DNA from: Ampullaceana balthica | Lineage: Eukaryota; Mollusca; Gastropoda; Lymnaeidae | NCBI GenBank assembly: GCA_944989445.1 | Contig: CALYLW010000056.1 | Coordinates: 8,448 to 72,447 of the forward strand | DNA: 64,000 nucleotides | Reading direction: 5' to 3' | Shown: positions 11,340 to 24,440 of the stretch, piece by piece | Layout of the letters: each line of letters starts with the position of its first letter | Position numbering within the stretch: the first letter of the stretch is position 1 | The notes under the pieces: model-generated | What the model was told of the DNA's origin: nothing | The model's input: the letters and a program-made list of their open reading frames with translations, nothing else | The model's database searches: none | Translations under genes and position numbers: made by a program

Positions 11340-14300
11340 ACGAGGAACATTCTCTACATCTTAGCTACTTGCTGTGACAGCTTGGTGTGTCCTTTGGTGG
11401 CTTATGACGAGGACCATGCTCTACATCTTAGTTTTTTGCTGTAACAGCTTGGTGAGGCCTTTTGTGGCTTATGACGAGCACCATTCTCTACATCCTAGCT
11501 ACTTGCTGTGTCAGCTTGGTGTGTCCTTTGGTGGCTTATGACGAGGACCATTCTCTATTTCTTAGCTACTTGCTGTACCACAGCTTGTTGTGTACTTTGG
11601 TGGCTTATGAGGAGGACCATTCTCTACATCTTAGCTAAAAGCTGTAACAGCTTTATGTGTACTTTCGGTGCTTATGACGATGACCATTCTCTACATCTTA
11701 GATACTTGCTGTGACAGCTTGGTGTGTCCTTTGGTGGCTTATGACGAGGATTATTCTCTACATCTTAGCTTTTTGCTGTGACAGCTTGGTGTGTCCTTTG
11801 TTGGCTTATGACGAGGACCATTCTCTACATCTAAGCTTTTTGCTGTGTCAGCTTGGTTTGTCCTTTGTTGGCTTATAAAATCAATATTTAGGACCATTCT
11901 CTACATCTTAGCTACTTGCTGTAAAACCTTGGTGTGTTCTTTGGTGGCTTATGACGAGGACCATTCTCTATATCTTAGTTACTTGCTGTAACAGCTTGGT
12001 GTGTCCTTTGGTGGCTTATGACGAGGACTTTTCTCTACATTTTAGCTACTTGCTGTGACAGCTTGGTGTGTCCTTAGGTGGCTTATGACGAGGAACATTC
12101 TCTACACCTTAGCTACTTGCTGTGACAGTTTGGTGTCTCCTTTTGTGGCTTATGACGAGGACACCATTCTCTACATCTTAGCTTTTTGCTGTAACAGCTT
12201 GGTGAGGCCTTTGGTGGCTTATGACTAGGACCATTCTCTACATCTTAGCTACTTGCTCTGGCAGCTTAGTGTGTCTATTGGTGGCTTATGATGCGGACCA
12301 TTCTCTACATTTTATCTACTTGCTGTGTTAGCTTGGTGTGTCATTTGGTGGCTTATGACGAGGACCATTCTCTACATCTTAGCTACTTGCTGTGTCAGCT
12401 TGGTGTGTCATTTGGTGGCTTATGACGAGGACTATTCTCTACATCTTAGCTACTTATTCTGGCAGCTTGTTGTGTCATTTGGTGGCTTATGACGAGGACT
12501 TTTCTCTACGTTAGCTACTTACTGTGACAGCTTGGTGTGTCCTTTGGTGGCTTATGACGAGGAACATTCTTTACATCTTAGCTACTTACTCTGGCAGCTA
12601 AGTGTGTCTCTTGGTGGCTTATGACGAGGACCATTCTCTACATCTTAGCTACTTTCTGTAACAGCTTGGTGTGTCCTTTCATGGCTTATGAGGAGGACCA
12701 TTCTCTACATCTTAAATATTTCAGCTTGGTGTGTCCTTGGTTGGCTAATGAGGACCATTGTCTACATCTTAGCTACTTGCTGTAACAGCTTGATGTGTCG
12801 TTTCGTGGCTTAAGACGAAGACCATTCTATACATCTAAGCTACTTGCTGTAACAGCTTGGTGTGTCCTTTGGTTGCTTATGACGAGGACCATTCTCTACA
12901 TCTTAGATACTTGCTGTTATTGCTTGGTGTGTCCTTTGGTGGCTTATGAAGAAGACCATTCTCTACATCTTAGCTACTTGCTCTGGCAGCTAGTGTGTCT
13001 TTTGGTGGCTTATGACGAGGACCATTCTCTACATCTTAGCCACTTTATGTAACTGCTTGGTGTGTCCTTTGATGGCTTATGAGTAGGACCATTCTCTACA
13101 TCTTAAATACTTCAGCTTGGTGTGTCCTTTGGTGGCTAATGAGGACCATTGTCTACATCTTAGTTCTTGCTGTAACAGCTTTATGTGTCCTTTCGTGGCT
13201 GATGACTGGGACCATTCTCTACACCTTAGCTACTTGCTGTAAGGGCTTGGTGTGTCCTTTGTTTGCTTATGAAGTGGACCATTCTCTACATCCTAGCTAC
13301 TCTCTGTGACAGCTTGGTGTGTCGTTTGGTGGCTTATGACGAGGCTTATTCTGTACATCTTTGCTACAATGCTTTTGTCAGAGTTGGGTGTCCTTGGGTG
13401 TCTTATGACGAGGACCATTCTCTAAATCTTAGCTACTTTCTGTGACTGCTTGGTGTATCCTTTGGTGGCTTATGACGAGGACCAATCTCTACATCTTAGC
13501 TTATTGCTGTGACAGCTTGGTGTGTCCTTTGGTGGCTTATGACGAGGACCATTCTCTACATCTTAGCTATTTGCCTTTACAGCTTGGTGTGTCCTTTGGT
13601 GGCTTATGGCGAGGACCATTCTCTACATCTTAGCTACTTGCTGTGTCAGCTGGTGTTCCCTTTGGTGGCTTATGAGGAGGACCATTCTCTAGATATTAGC
13701 TACTTGCTCTTGCAGCTTAGTGTGTCTTTTGGTGGCTTATGACGCGGACCATTTTCTACATCGTAGCTGCTTGTTGTGTTAGCTTGGTGTGTCATTTTGT
13801 TGCTTATGACGAGGACTTTTCTCTACATTTTAGCTACTTGCTGTGACAGCTTGGTGTGTCTTTAGGTGGCTTATGACGAGCAACATTCTCTACACCTTAG
13901 CTACTTGCTGTGACAGCTTGGTGTCTCCTTTTGTGGCTTATGACGAGGACACCATTCTCTACATCTTAGCTTTTTGCTGTAACAGCTTGGTGAGGCCTTT
14001 AGTGGCTTATGACGAGCACCATTCTCTACATCTTAGCTACTTTCTGTAGCAGCTTAGTGTGTCCTTTGTTGGCTTATGACGAGGACCATTCTCTATTTCT
14101 TAGCTACTTGCTGTACCACAGCTTAGTGTGTAATTTGGTGGCTTATGTGGAGGACCATTCTCTACATCTTAGCTACTTGCTGTAACAGCTTTATGTGTAC
14201 TTTCGTGGCTTATGGCGAGGACCATTCTCTACATCTTAGCTACTTGCTGTAACAGCTTGGTGTGTCCTTTGGTTGCTTATGATGAGGAACATTCTCTAGA

Positions 14301-16620
14301 TCTTAGATACTTGCTGTGACAGCTTTGAATGTTCCTTTGGTTGCTTATGACGGTGACCATTCTCTACATCCTAGCTATTTGCTGTGACAGCTTGGAATGT
14401 CCTTGTTGGCTTATGATGAGCACCATTCTTTACATCTTAGCTTTTTGCTGTAACAGCTTGGTGAGGCCTTTGGTGGCTTATGACGAGCACCATTCTCTAC
14501 ATCTTAGCTACTTGCTGTGGCAGTTGGGGTGTCCTTTTCTTGGCTTATGACGAGGACCATTCTCTATTTCTTAGCTACTTGCTGTACTACAGCTTGGTGT
14601 GTACTTTGGTGGCTTATGAGGAGGACCATTCTCTACATCTTAGTTCTTGCTGTAACAGCTTTATGTGTACTTTCGTTGCTTATGACGAGGACCATTCTCT
14701 ACATCTTAGCTACTTGCTGTAACAGCTTGGTATGTCCTTTGGTTGCTTATGACGAGGAACACTCTCTAGATCTTAGATACTTGCTGTGACAGCTTTGAAT
14801 GTTCCTTTGGTTGCTTATGACAATGACCATTCTCTACATCCTAGCTACTTACTGTGACAACTTGGTTTGTCCTTTGGTGGCTTATGACGAGGATCATTCT
14901 CTACTTCTTAGCTACTTGCTTTGACAGCTTGGTGTGTCCTTTGTTGGCTTATGACAAGGACAATTCTCTACATCTAAGCTTTTCGCTGTGTCAGCTTGGT
15001 TTGTCCTTGTTTGGCTTATGAAATCAATATTTAGGACCATTCTCCACATCTTAGCTACCCTCTGTAATAGCTTGGTGTGTCCTTTGGTGGCTTATGACGA
15101 GGACTATTCTCTACATCTTAGCTACTTACTGTGACAGCTTGGTCTGTCCTTTGGTGGCTTATGACGAGGAACATTCTCTACATCTTAGCTACTTGCTCTT
15201 ATTGCTTGGTGTGTCCTTTGTTGACTCATGACGAGGAACATTCTCTACATCTTAGCTACTTGCTGTGACAGCTTGGTGTGTCCTTTGGTGGCTTATGACG
15301 AGGACCATTATCTACATCTTAGTTTTTTGCTGTAACAGCTTGGTGAGGCCTTTTGTGGCTTATGACGAGCACCATTCTCTACATCCTAGCTACTTGCTGT
15401 GTCAGCTTGGTGTGTCCTTTGGTGGCTTATGACGAGGACCATTCTCTATTTCTTAGCTACTTGCTGTACCACAGCTTGTTGTGTACTTTGGTGGCTTATG
15501 AGGAGGACCATTCTCTACATCTTAGCTAATAGCTGTAACAGCTTTATGTGTACTTTCGGTGCTTATGACGATGACCATTCTCTACATCTTAGATACTTGC
15601 TGTGACAACTTGTGTGTCCTTTGGTGGCTTATGACGAGGATCATTCTCTACATCTTAGATACTTTCTGTGACAACTTGTGTGTCCTTTGGTGGCTAATGA
15701 CGAGGATCATTCTCTACATCTTAGCTACTTGATTTGTCAGAGTGGTATATCCTTTGGTGGCTTATGACTAGGACTATTCTCTACATCTAAAATACTTTCT
15801 GTAACAGATTGGTGTGTCCTTTGGTGGCTTATGACGTGGACCATTCTCTACATATCAGATACTTGCTGTGTCAGCTTGGTGTGTCCTTTGGTGGCTTATG
15901 ACGAGGACCATTCTCAACTTCTTAGCTACTTGCTGTGACAGCTTGGTGTGTCCTTTGGTGGCTTATGAGGAGGACCATTCTCTACATCTTAGCTAATAGC
16001 TGTAACAGCTTTATGTGTACTTTCGGTGCTTATGACGATGACCATTCTCTACATCTTAGATACTTGCTGTGACAACTTGTGTGTCCTTTGGTGGCTTATG
16101 ACGAGGATCATTCTCTACATCTTAGATACTTTCTGTGACAACTTGTGTGTCCTTTGGTGGCTAATGACGAGGATCATTCTCTACATCTTAGCTACTTGAT
16201 TTGTCAGAGTGGTATATCCTTTGGTGGCTTATGACTAGGACTATTCTCTACATCTAAAATACTTTCTGTAACAGATTGGTGTGTCCTTTGGTGGCTTATG
16301 ACGTGGACCATTCTCTACATATCAGATACTTGCTGTGTCAGCTTGGTGTGTCCTTTGGTGGCTTATGACGAGGACCATTCTCAACTTCTTAGCTACTTGC
16401 TGTGACAGCTTGGTGTGTCCTTTGGTGGCTTATGACGAGGATTATTCTCTACATCTTAGCTTTTTGCTGTGACAGCTTGGAATGTCCTTTGTTGGCTTAT
16501 GACGAGGACCATTCTCTACATCTAAGCTTTTTGCTGTGTCAGCTTGGTTTGTCCTTTGGTGGCTTATAAAATCAATATTTAGGACCATTCTCTACATCTT
16601 AGCTACTTGCTGTAAAAGCT
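11340..16620. repeat. Higher-order block of about 5.5 kb, duplicated directly downstream
   Basis: Nearly all monomers from about 11,340 to 15,966 have a partner exactly 5,508 bp later (for example 11,508 with 17,016, 13,079 with 18,587, and 15,826 with 21,334). Within this block a segment of about 468 bp (seven monomers) is itself duplicated at about 15,498-15,966 and 15,966-16,434. The second block lacks this, so the offset changes from 5,508 to 5,040 bp beyond that point. Unequal exchange after the large duplication explains this simply. Confidence 0.8.
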
Positions 16621-16847
16621 TGGTGTGTTCTTTGGTGGCTTATGACGAGGACTTTTCTCTACATTTTAGCTACTTGCTGTGACAGCTTGGTGTGTCCTTA
16701 GGTGGCTTATGACGAGGAACATTCTCTACACCTTAGCTACTTGCTGTGACAGTTTGGTGTCTCCTTTTGTGGCTTATGACGAGGACACCATTCTCTACAT
16801 CTTAGCTTTTTGCTGTAACAGCTTGGTGAGGCCTTTAGTGGCTTATG

Positions 16848-19800
16848 ACGAGGAACATTCTCTACATCTTAGCTACTTGCTGTGACAGCTTGGTGTGTCC
16901 TTTGGTGGCTTATGACGAGGACCATGCTCTACATCTTAGTTTTTTGCTGTAACAGCTTGGTGAGGCCTTTTGTGGCTTATGACGAGCACCATTCTCTACA
17001 TCCTAGCTACTTGCTGTGTCAGCTTGGTGTGTCCTTTGGTGGCTTATGACGAGGACCATTCTCTATTTCTTAGCTACTTGCTGTACCACAGCTTGTTGTG
17101 TACTTTGGTGGCTTATGAGGAGGACCATTCTCTACATCTTAGCTAAAAGCTGTAACAGCTTTATGTGTACTTTCGGTGCTTATGACGATGACCATTCTCT
17201 ACATCTTAGATACTTGCTGTGACAGCTTGGTGTGTCCTTTGGTGGCTTATGACGAGGATTATTCTCTACATCTTAGCTTTTTGCTGTGACAGCTTGGTGT
17301 GTCCTTTGTTGGCTTATGACGAGGACCATTCTCTACATCTAAGCTTTTTGCTGTGTCAGCTTGGTTTGTCCTTTGTTGGCTTATAAAATCAATATTTAGG
17401 ACCATTCTCTACATCTTAGCTACTTGCTGTAAAAGCTTGGTGTGTTCTTTGGTGGCTTATGACGAGGACCATTCTCTATATCTTAGTTACTTGCTGTAAC
17501 AGCTTGGTGTGTCCTTTGGTGGCTTATGACGAGGACTTTTCTCTACATTTTAGCTACTTGCTGTGACAGCTTGGTGTGTCCTTAGGTGGCTTATGACGAG
17601 GAACATTCTCTACACCTTAGCTACTTGCTGTGACAGTTTGGTGTCTCCTTTTGTGGCTTATGACGAGGACACCATTCTCTACATCTTAGCTTTTTGCTGT
17701 AACAGCTTGGTGAGGCCTTTGGTGGCTTATGACTAGGACCATTCTCTACATCTTAGCTACTTGCTCTGGCAGCTTAGTGTGTCTATTGGTGGCTTATGAT
17801 GCGGACCATTCTCTACATTTTATCTACTTGCTGTGTTAGCTTGGTGTGTCATTTGGTGGCTTATGACGAGGACCATTCTCTACATCTTAGCTACTTGCTG
17901 TGTCAGCTTGGTGTGTCATTTGGTGGCTTATGACGAGGACTATTCTCTACATCTTAGCTACTTATTCTGGCAGCTTGTTGTGTCATTTGGTGGCTTATGA
18001 CGAGGACTTTTCTCTACGTTAGCTACTTACTGTGACAGCTTGGTGTGTCCTTTGGTGGCTTATGACGAGGAACATTCTTTACATCTTAGCTACTTACTCT
18101 GGCAGCTAAGTGTGTCTCTTTGTGGCTTATGACGAGGACCATTCTCTACATCTTAGCTACTTTCTGTAACAGCTTGGTGTGTCCTTTCATGGCTTATGAG
18201 GAGGACCATTCTCTACATCTTAAATATTTCAGCTTGGTGTGTCCTTGGTTGGCTAATGAGGACCATTGTCTACATCTTAGCTACTTGCTGTAACAGCTTG
18301 ATGTGTCGTTTCGTGGCTTAAGACGAGGACCATTCTATACATCTAAGCTACTTGCTGTAACAGCTTGGTGTGTCCTTTGGTTGCTTATGACGAGGACCAT
18401 TCTCTACATCTTAGATACTTGCTGTTATTGCTTGGTGTGTCCTTTGGTGGCTTATGAAGAAGACCATTCTCTACATCTTAGCTACTTGCTCTGGCAGCTA
18501 GTGTGTCTTTTGGTGGCTTATGACGAGGACCATTCTCTACATCTTAGCTACTTTATGTAACTGCTTGGTGTGTCCTTTGATGGCTTATGAGTAGGACCAT
18601 TCTCTACATCTTAAATACTTCAGCTTGGTGTGTCCTTTGGTGGCTAATGAGGACCATTGTCTACATCTTAGTTCTTGCTGTAACAGCTTTATGTGTCCTT
18701 TCGTGGCTGATGACTGGGACCATTCTCTACACCTTAGCTACTTGCTGTAAGGGCTTGGTGTGTCCTTTGTTTGCTTATGAAGTGGACCATTCTCTACATC
18801 CTAGCTACTCTCTGTGACAGCTTGGTGTGTCGTTTGGTGGCTTATGACGAGGCTTATTCTGTACATCTTTGCTACAATGCTTTTGTCAGAGTTGGGTGTC
18901 CTTGGGTGTCTTATGACGAGGACCATTCTCTAAATCTTAGCTACTTTCTGTGACTGCTTGGTGTATCCTTTGGTGGCTTATGACGAGGACCATTCTCTAC
19001 ATCTTAGCTTATTGCTGTGACAGCTTGGTGTGTCCTTTGGTGGCTTACGACGAGGACCATTCTCTACATCTTAGCTATTTGCCTTTACAGCTTGGTGTGT
19101 CCTTTGGTGGCTTATGGCGAGGACCATTCTCTACATCTTAGCTACTTGCTGTGTCAGCTGGTGTTCCCTTTGGTGGCTTATGAGGAGGACCATTCTCTAG
19201 ATATTAGCTACTTGCTCTTGCAGCTTAGTGTGTCTTTTGGTGGCTTATGACGCGGACCATTTTCTACATCGTAGCTGCTTGTTGTGTTAGCTTGGTGTGT
19301 CATTTTGTTGCTTATGACGAGGACTTTTCTCTACATTTTAGCTACTTGCTGTGACAGCTTGGTGTGTCTTTAGGTGGCTTATGACGAGCAACATTCTCTA
19401 CACCTTAGCTACTTGCTGTGACAGCTTGGTGTCTCCTTTTGTGGCTTATGACGAGGACACCATTCTCTACATCTTAGCTTTTTGCTGTAACAGCTTGGTG
19501 AGGCCTTTGGTGGCTTATGACGAGCACCATTCTCTACATCTTAGCTACTTTCTGTAGCAGCTTAGTGTGTCCTTTGTTGGCTTATGACGAGGACCATTCT
19601 CTATTTCTTAGCTACTTGCTGTACCACAGCTTAGTGTGTAATTTGGTGGCTTATGTGGAGGACCATTCTCTACATCTTAGCTACTTGCTGTAACAGCTTT
19701 ATGTGTACTTTCGTGGCTTATGGCGAGGACCATTCTCTACATCTTAGCTACTTGCTGTAACAGCTTGGTGTGTCCTTTGGTTGCTTATGACGAGGAACAT

Positions 19801-21660
19801 TCTCTAGATCTTAGATACTTGCTGTGACAGCTTTGAATGTTCCTTTGGTTGCTTATGACGGTGACCATTCTCTACATCCTAGCTATTTGCTGTGACAGCT
19901 TGGAATGTCCTTGTTGGCTTATGATGAGCACCATTCTTTACATCTTAGCTTTTTGCTGTAACAGCTTGGTGAGGCCTTTGGTGGCTTATGACGAGCACCA
20001 TTCTCTACATCTTAGCTACTTGCTGTGGCAGTTGGGGTGTCCTTTTCTTGGCTTATGACGAGGACCATTCTCTATTTCTTAGCTACTTGCTGTACTACAG
20101 CTTGGTGTGTACTTTGGTGGCTTATGAGGAGGACCATTCTCTACATCTTAGTTCTTGCTGTAACAGCTTTATGTGTACTTTCGTTGCTTATGACGAGGAC
20201 CATTCTCTACATCTTAGCTACTTGCTGTAACAGCTTGGTATGTCCTTTGGTTGCTTATGACGAGGAACATTCTCTAGATCTTAGATACTTGCTGTGACAG
20301 CTTTGAATGTTCCTTTGGTTGCTTATGACAATGACCATTCTCTACATCCTAGCTACTTACTGTGACAACTTGGTTTGTCCTTTGGTGGCTTATGACGAGG
20401 ATCATTCTCTACTTCTTAGCTACTTGCTTTGACAGCTTGGTGTGTCCTTTGTTGGCTTATGACAAGGACAATTCTCTACATCTAAGCTTTTCGCTGTGTC
20501 AGCTTGGTTTGTCCTTGTTTGGCTTATGAAATCAATATTTAGGACCATTCTCCACATCTTAGCTACCCTCTGTAATAGCTTGGTGTGTCCTTTGGTGGCT
20601 TATGACGAGGACTATTCTCTACATCTTAGCTACTTACTGTGACAGCTTGGTCTGTCCTTTGGTGGCTTATGACGAGGAACATTCTCTACATCTTAGCTAC
20701 TTGCTCTTATTGCTTGGTGTGTCCTTTGGTGACTCATGACGAGGAACATTCTCTACATCTTAGCTACTTGCTGTGACAGCTTGGTGTGTCCTTTGGTGGC
20801 TTATGACGAGGACCATTCTCTACATCTTAGTTTTTTGCTGTAACAGCTTGGTGAGGCCTTTTGTGGCTTATGACGAGCACCATTCTCTACATCCTAGCTA
20901 CTTGCTGTGTCAGCTTGGTGTGTCCTTTGGTGGCTTATGACGAGGACCATTCTCTATTTCTTAGCTACTTGCTGTACCACAGCTTGTTGTGTACTTTGGT
21001 GGCTTATGAGGAGGACCATTCTCTACATCTTAGCTAATAGCTGTAACAGCTTTATGTGTACTTTCGGTGCTTATGACGATGACCATTCTCTACATCTTAG
21101 ATACTTGCTGTGACAACTTGTGTGTCCTTTGGTGGCTTATGACGAGGATCATTCTCTACATCTTAGATACTTGCTGTGACAACTTGTGTGTCCTTTGGTG
21201 GCTAATGACGAGGATCATTCTCTACATCTTAGCTACTTGATTTGTAAGAGTGGTATATCCTTTGGTGGCTTATGACTAGGACTATTCTCTACATCTAAAA
21301 TACTTTCTGTAACAGATTGGTGTGTCCTTTGGTGGCTTATGACGTGGACCATTCTCTACATATCAGATACTTGCTGTGTCAGCTTGGTGTGTCCTTTGGT
21401 GGCTTATGACGAGGACCATTCTCAACTTCTTAGCTACTTGCTGTGACAGCTTGGTGTGTCCTTTGGTGGCTTATGACGAGGATTATTCTCTACATCTTAG
21501 CTTTTTGCTGTGACAGCTTGGAATGTCCTTTGTTGGCTTATGACGAGGACCATTCTCTACATCTAAGCTTTTTGCTGTGTCAGCTTGGTTTGTCCTTTGG
21601 TGGCTTATAAAATCAATATTTAGGACCATTCTCTACATCTTAGCTACTTGCTGTAAAAGC
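16848..21660. repeat. Second copy of the 5.5-kb higher-order block
   Basis: This is the partner of the block at 11.34-16.62 kb, without the extra 468-bp internal duplication. Its early part (about 17,380-18,420) is repeated once more at about 21,610-22,640 with an offset of about 4,225 bp, so the array carries overlapping duplications of several sizes. Confidence 0.8.
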
Positions 21661-23865
21661 TTGGTGTGTTCTTCGGTGGCTTATGACGAGGACCATTCTC
21701 TATATCTTAGTTACTTGCTGTAACAGCTTGGTGTGTCCTTTGGTGGCTTATGACGAGGACTTTTCTCTACATTTTAGCTACTTGCTGTGACAGCTTGGTG
21801 TGTCCTTAGGTGGCTTATGACGAGGAACATTCTCTACACCTTAGCTACTTGCTGTGACAGTTTGGTGTCTCCTTTTGTGGCTTATGACGAGGACACCATT
21901 CTCTACATCTTAGCTTTTTGCTGAAACAGCTTGGTGAGGCCTTTAGTGGCTTATGACTAGGACCATTCTCTACATCTTAGCTACTTGCTCTGGCAGCTTA
22001 GTGTGTCTATTGGTGGCTTATGATGCGGACCATTCTCTACATTTTATCTACTTGCTGTGTTAGCTTGGTGTGTCATTTGGTGGCTTATGACGAGGACCAT
22101 TCTCTACATCTTAGCTACTTGCTGTGTCAGCTTGGTGTGTCATTTGGTGGCTTATGACGAGGACTATTCTCTACATCTTAGCTACTTATTCTGGCAGCTT
22201 GTTGTGTCATTTGGTGGCTTATGACGAGGACTATTCTCTACGTTAGCTACTTACTGTGACAGCTTGGTGTGTCCTTTGGTGGCTTATGACGAGGAACATT
22301 CTTTACATCTTAGCTACTTACTCTGGCAGCTAAGTGTGTCTCTTGGTGGCTTATGACGAGGACCATTCTCTACATCTTAGCTACTTTCTGTAACAGCTTG
22401 GTGTGTCCTTTCATGGCTTATGAGGAGGACCATTCTCTACATCTTAAATATTTCAGCTTGGTGTGTCCTTGGTTGGCTAATGAGGACCATTGTCTACATC
22501 TTAGCTACTTGCTGTAACAGCTTGATGTGTCGTTTCGTGGCTTAAGACGAGGACCATTCTATACATCTAAGCTACTTGCTGTAACAGCTTGGTGTGTCCT
22601 TTGGTTGCTTATGACGAGGACCATTCTCTACATCTTAGATACTTGCTGTGACAGTTTGGTGTGTTCCTTTGGTTGATTATGACGAGGACCATTCTCTACA
22701 TCCTAGCTACTTGCTGTGACAGCTTGGTGTGTCGTTTGGTAGCTTATGACGAGGACTATTCTCTACATCTTAGCTACTTGCTTTTGTCAGAGTGGTGTGT
22801 CCTTTGGTGGCTTATGACGAGGACCATTCTCTACATCTTAGCTAATTGATATGACAGATTGGTGTGTCCTTTGGTGGCTTATGACGAGAACCATTCTCTA
22901 CATCTTTGCTACTTGCTGTGTCAGCTTGGTGTGTCCTTTGGTTGCTTATGACGAGGACCATTCTCTACATCTTAGCTATTTGCTGTGACAGCTTGGTGTG
23001 TCCTTTAGTATTTTATGGCGAGGACCATTCTCTACATCTTAGTTACTTGCTGTGACAGCTTTGTGTGTTCCTTTGGTTGCTTATGACGAGGACCATTCTC
23101 TAAATCCTAGCTACTTGATGTAACAGCTTTGTGAGGCCTTTGGTGGCTTATGACGAGCACCATTCTCTACATATTAGCTACTTGCTGAGACAGCTTAGTG
23201 TGTCCTTTCGTGGCTGATGACTAGGAACATTCTCTACATCTTAGCTACTTGCTGTGTCAGCTTGGTGTGTCCTTTGTTGGCTTATGAGATCAATATTTCG
23301 GACCATTCTCTACATCTTAGCTACTTTCTGTGACAGCTTGGTTTTTCCTTTGGTGGCTAATGACTAGGACCATTCTCTACATCCTAGCTACTTGCTGTGA
23401 CAGCTTGGTGTATTTTTGGTTGCTTATGACGAGAGCCATTATCTACAGCTTAGCTACTTTCAGTGACCGCTTGGTGTGTCCTTTGGTGGCTTATGACGAG
23501 GACTATTCTCTACATCTTAGCTACTCGCTTTGACAGCTTGGTATATCCTTTGGTGGCTTATGACGAGGACAATTCTCTACATTTTAGCTACTTGCTGTGA
23601 CAGCTTGGTGTGTCCTTTGGTGGTTTATGACAACCACCATTCTCGACATCTTAGCTACTTGTTGTTACAGCTTGGTGTGTCCTTTGGTGGCTTATGACGA
23701 GGACCATTCTTTACATCTAAGCTACTTGCTGTGTCAGCTTGGTGTTTCCTTTGTTTTGCTTATGAGATCAATATTTAGGACCATTCTCTACATCTTAGCT
23801 ACTTGCTGTGTCAGCTTGGTGTGTCCTTTGGTGGCTTATGAGATCAATATTTTCTGAAAAAGAAT

Positions 23866-24440
23866 GTCCATAGGTCAGACAAGAGATGGTCAGGATGTCG
23901 TCGGGAGGGTTACGAGCACGATCTTTTTTCGCCTGTCTTCGGAACTTGGCAGCCTGTTGCCTGTTTTCCTCACAGGTTGCAGCGCGGTTCCGAATAATAA
24001 GACACCAGGAGGATTGGCCGCTGGATGCTACCCCTCGGGTTTAGTCACGTCCAATGCCACAAGCCCTCAGTGTGATCTTGAGTGTATCGTTGTAGCGTTT
24101 CCTTTCACCTCCTTCGGTTCTCTGCTCATATATAAGCTCGCCCTGAAGAGCCTCTTTGGGATTCAATGGTGTGCACGAAATGCTCTGCCCAGCGTCATTC
24201 GGACTGCATTAGGCTTGTGTAGATAATTGGAAGTCTTTCCCCGACAAGTACTTTTGTGCCTGGAACTTTTCGAAGCCATTTGGTGTTAATAATTTTCCTC
24301 AGACTTTTGATATGAAAGCTGTTCGGCAACAGCGAATAGCGTTAGTACACCACCCATGCTTCACATGCATACAGTAGATGGGGAGCCCAACGGGTCAGAA
24401 TTGTGGATTACGGACTCACCATCACAAAAGAACGAAAAAA
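23866..24440 (-). pseudogene. LINE reverse-transcriptase C-terminal fragment
   Basis: On the minus strand, broken frames spell the tail of a LINE ORF2-type protein. There is an RWAEHFVHT segment matching the usual RWAGHVVRM motif after the RT thumb, then GELIYEQRTEGGERKRYNDT and LKITLRACGI, matching the familiar GG.KKRYKDTLK..L...GI tail. A Lys/Arg/Ala-rich end (AATCEENRQQAAKFRRQAKK) follows, as in many mollusc and arthropod elements of this kind. The motifs lie in different frames and at least three stops interrupt them. The fragment starts within about 15 bp of the last satellite monomer, so it marks the array edge. The RT catalytic core is absent. Assignment to a clade (RTE-, CR1- or jockey-like) is not possible by eye. 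Confidence 0.7.

Larger units (their letters stand above)
5391..23853. repeat. 18.5-kb satellite array of about 67-bp monomers
   Basis: About 275 head-to-tail monomers of about 67 bp fill this region. Each contains 'cttatgacgaggaccattct', 'ctacatcttagctacttgct' and 'cagcttggtgtgtcctttgg'. Monomers differ by scattered substitutions and small indels. Those in the outer parts (5.4-6.9 kb and 22.7-23.85 kb) look more divergent than the interior, where kilobase blocks recur almost unchanged. The many short open frames here are by-products: 67 is not a multiple of three, so each frame cycles every three monomers (201 bp), giving peptides with CPLVAYDEDHSLHLSYLL-like text. I see no evidence that any is a gene. 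The role is unknown; satellites of this kind are often pericentromeric, subtelomeric or interstitial. Confidence 0.97.

Noticed and set aside
5968..23857. Dozens of 60-120-residue open frames with text such as SLVCPLVAYDEDHSLHLSYLL
   Set aside because: They are translations of the 67-bp satellite in rotating frames; ends vary with monomer indels and there is no common start, promoter or codon pattern.
23864..24226. 120-residue plus-strand open frame as a gene
   Set aside because: It is antisense to the LINE RT tail, which explains the sequence better.
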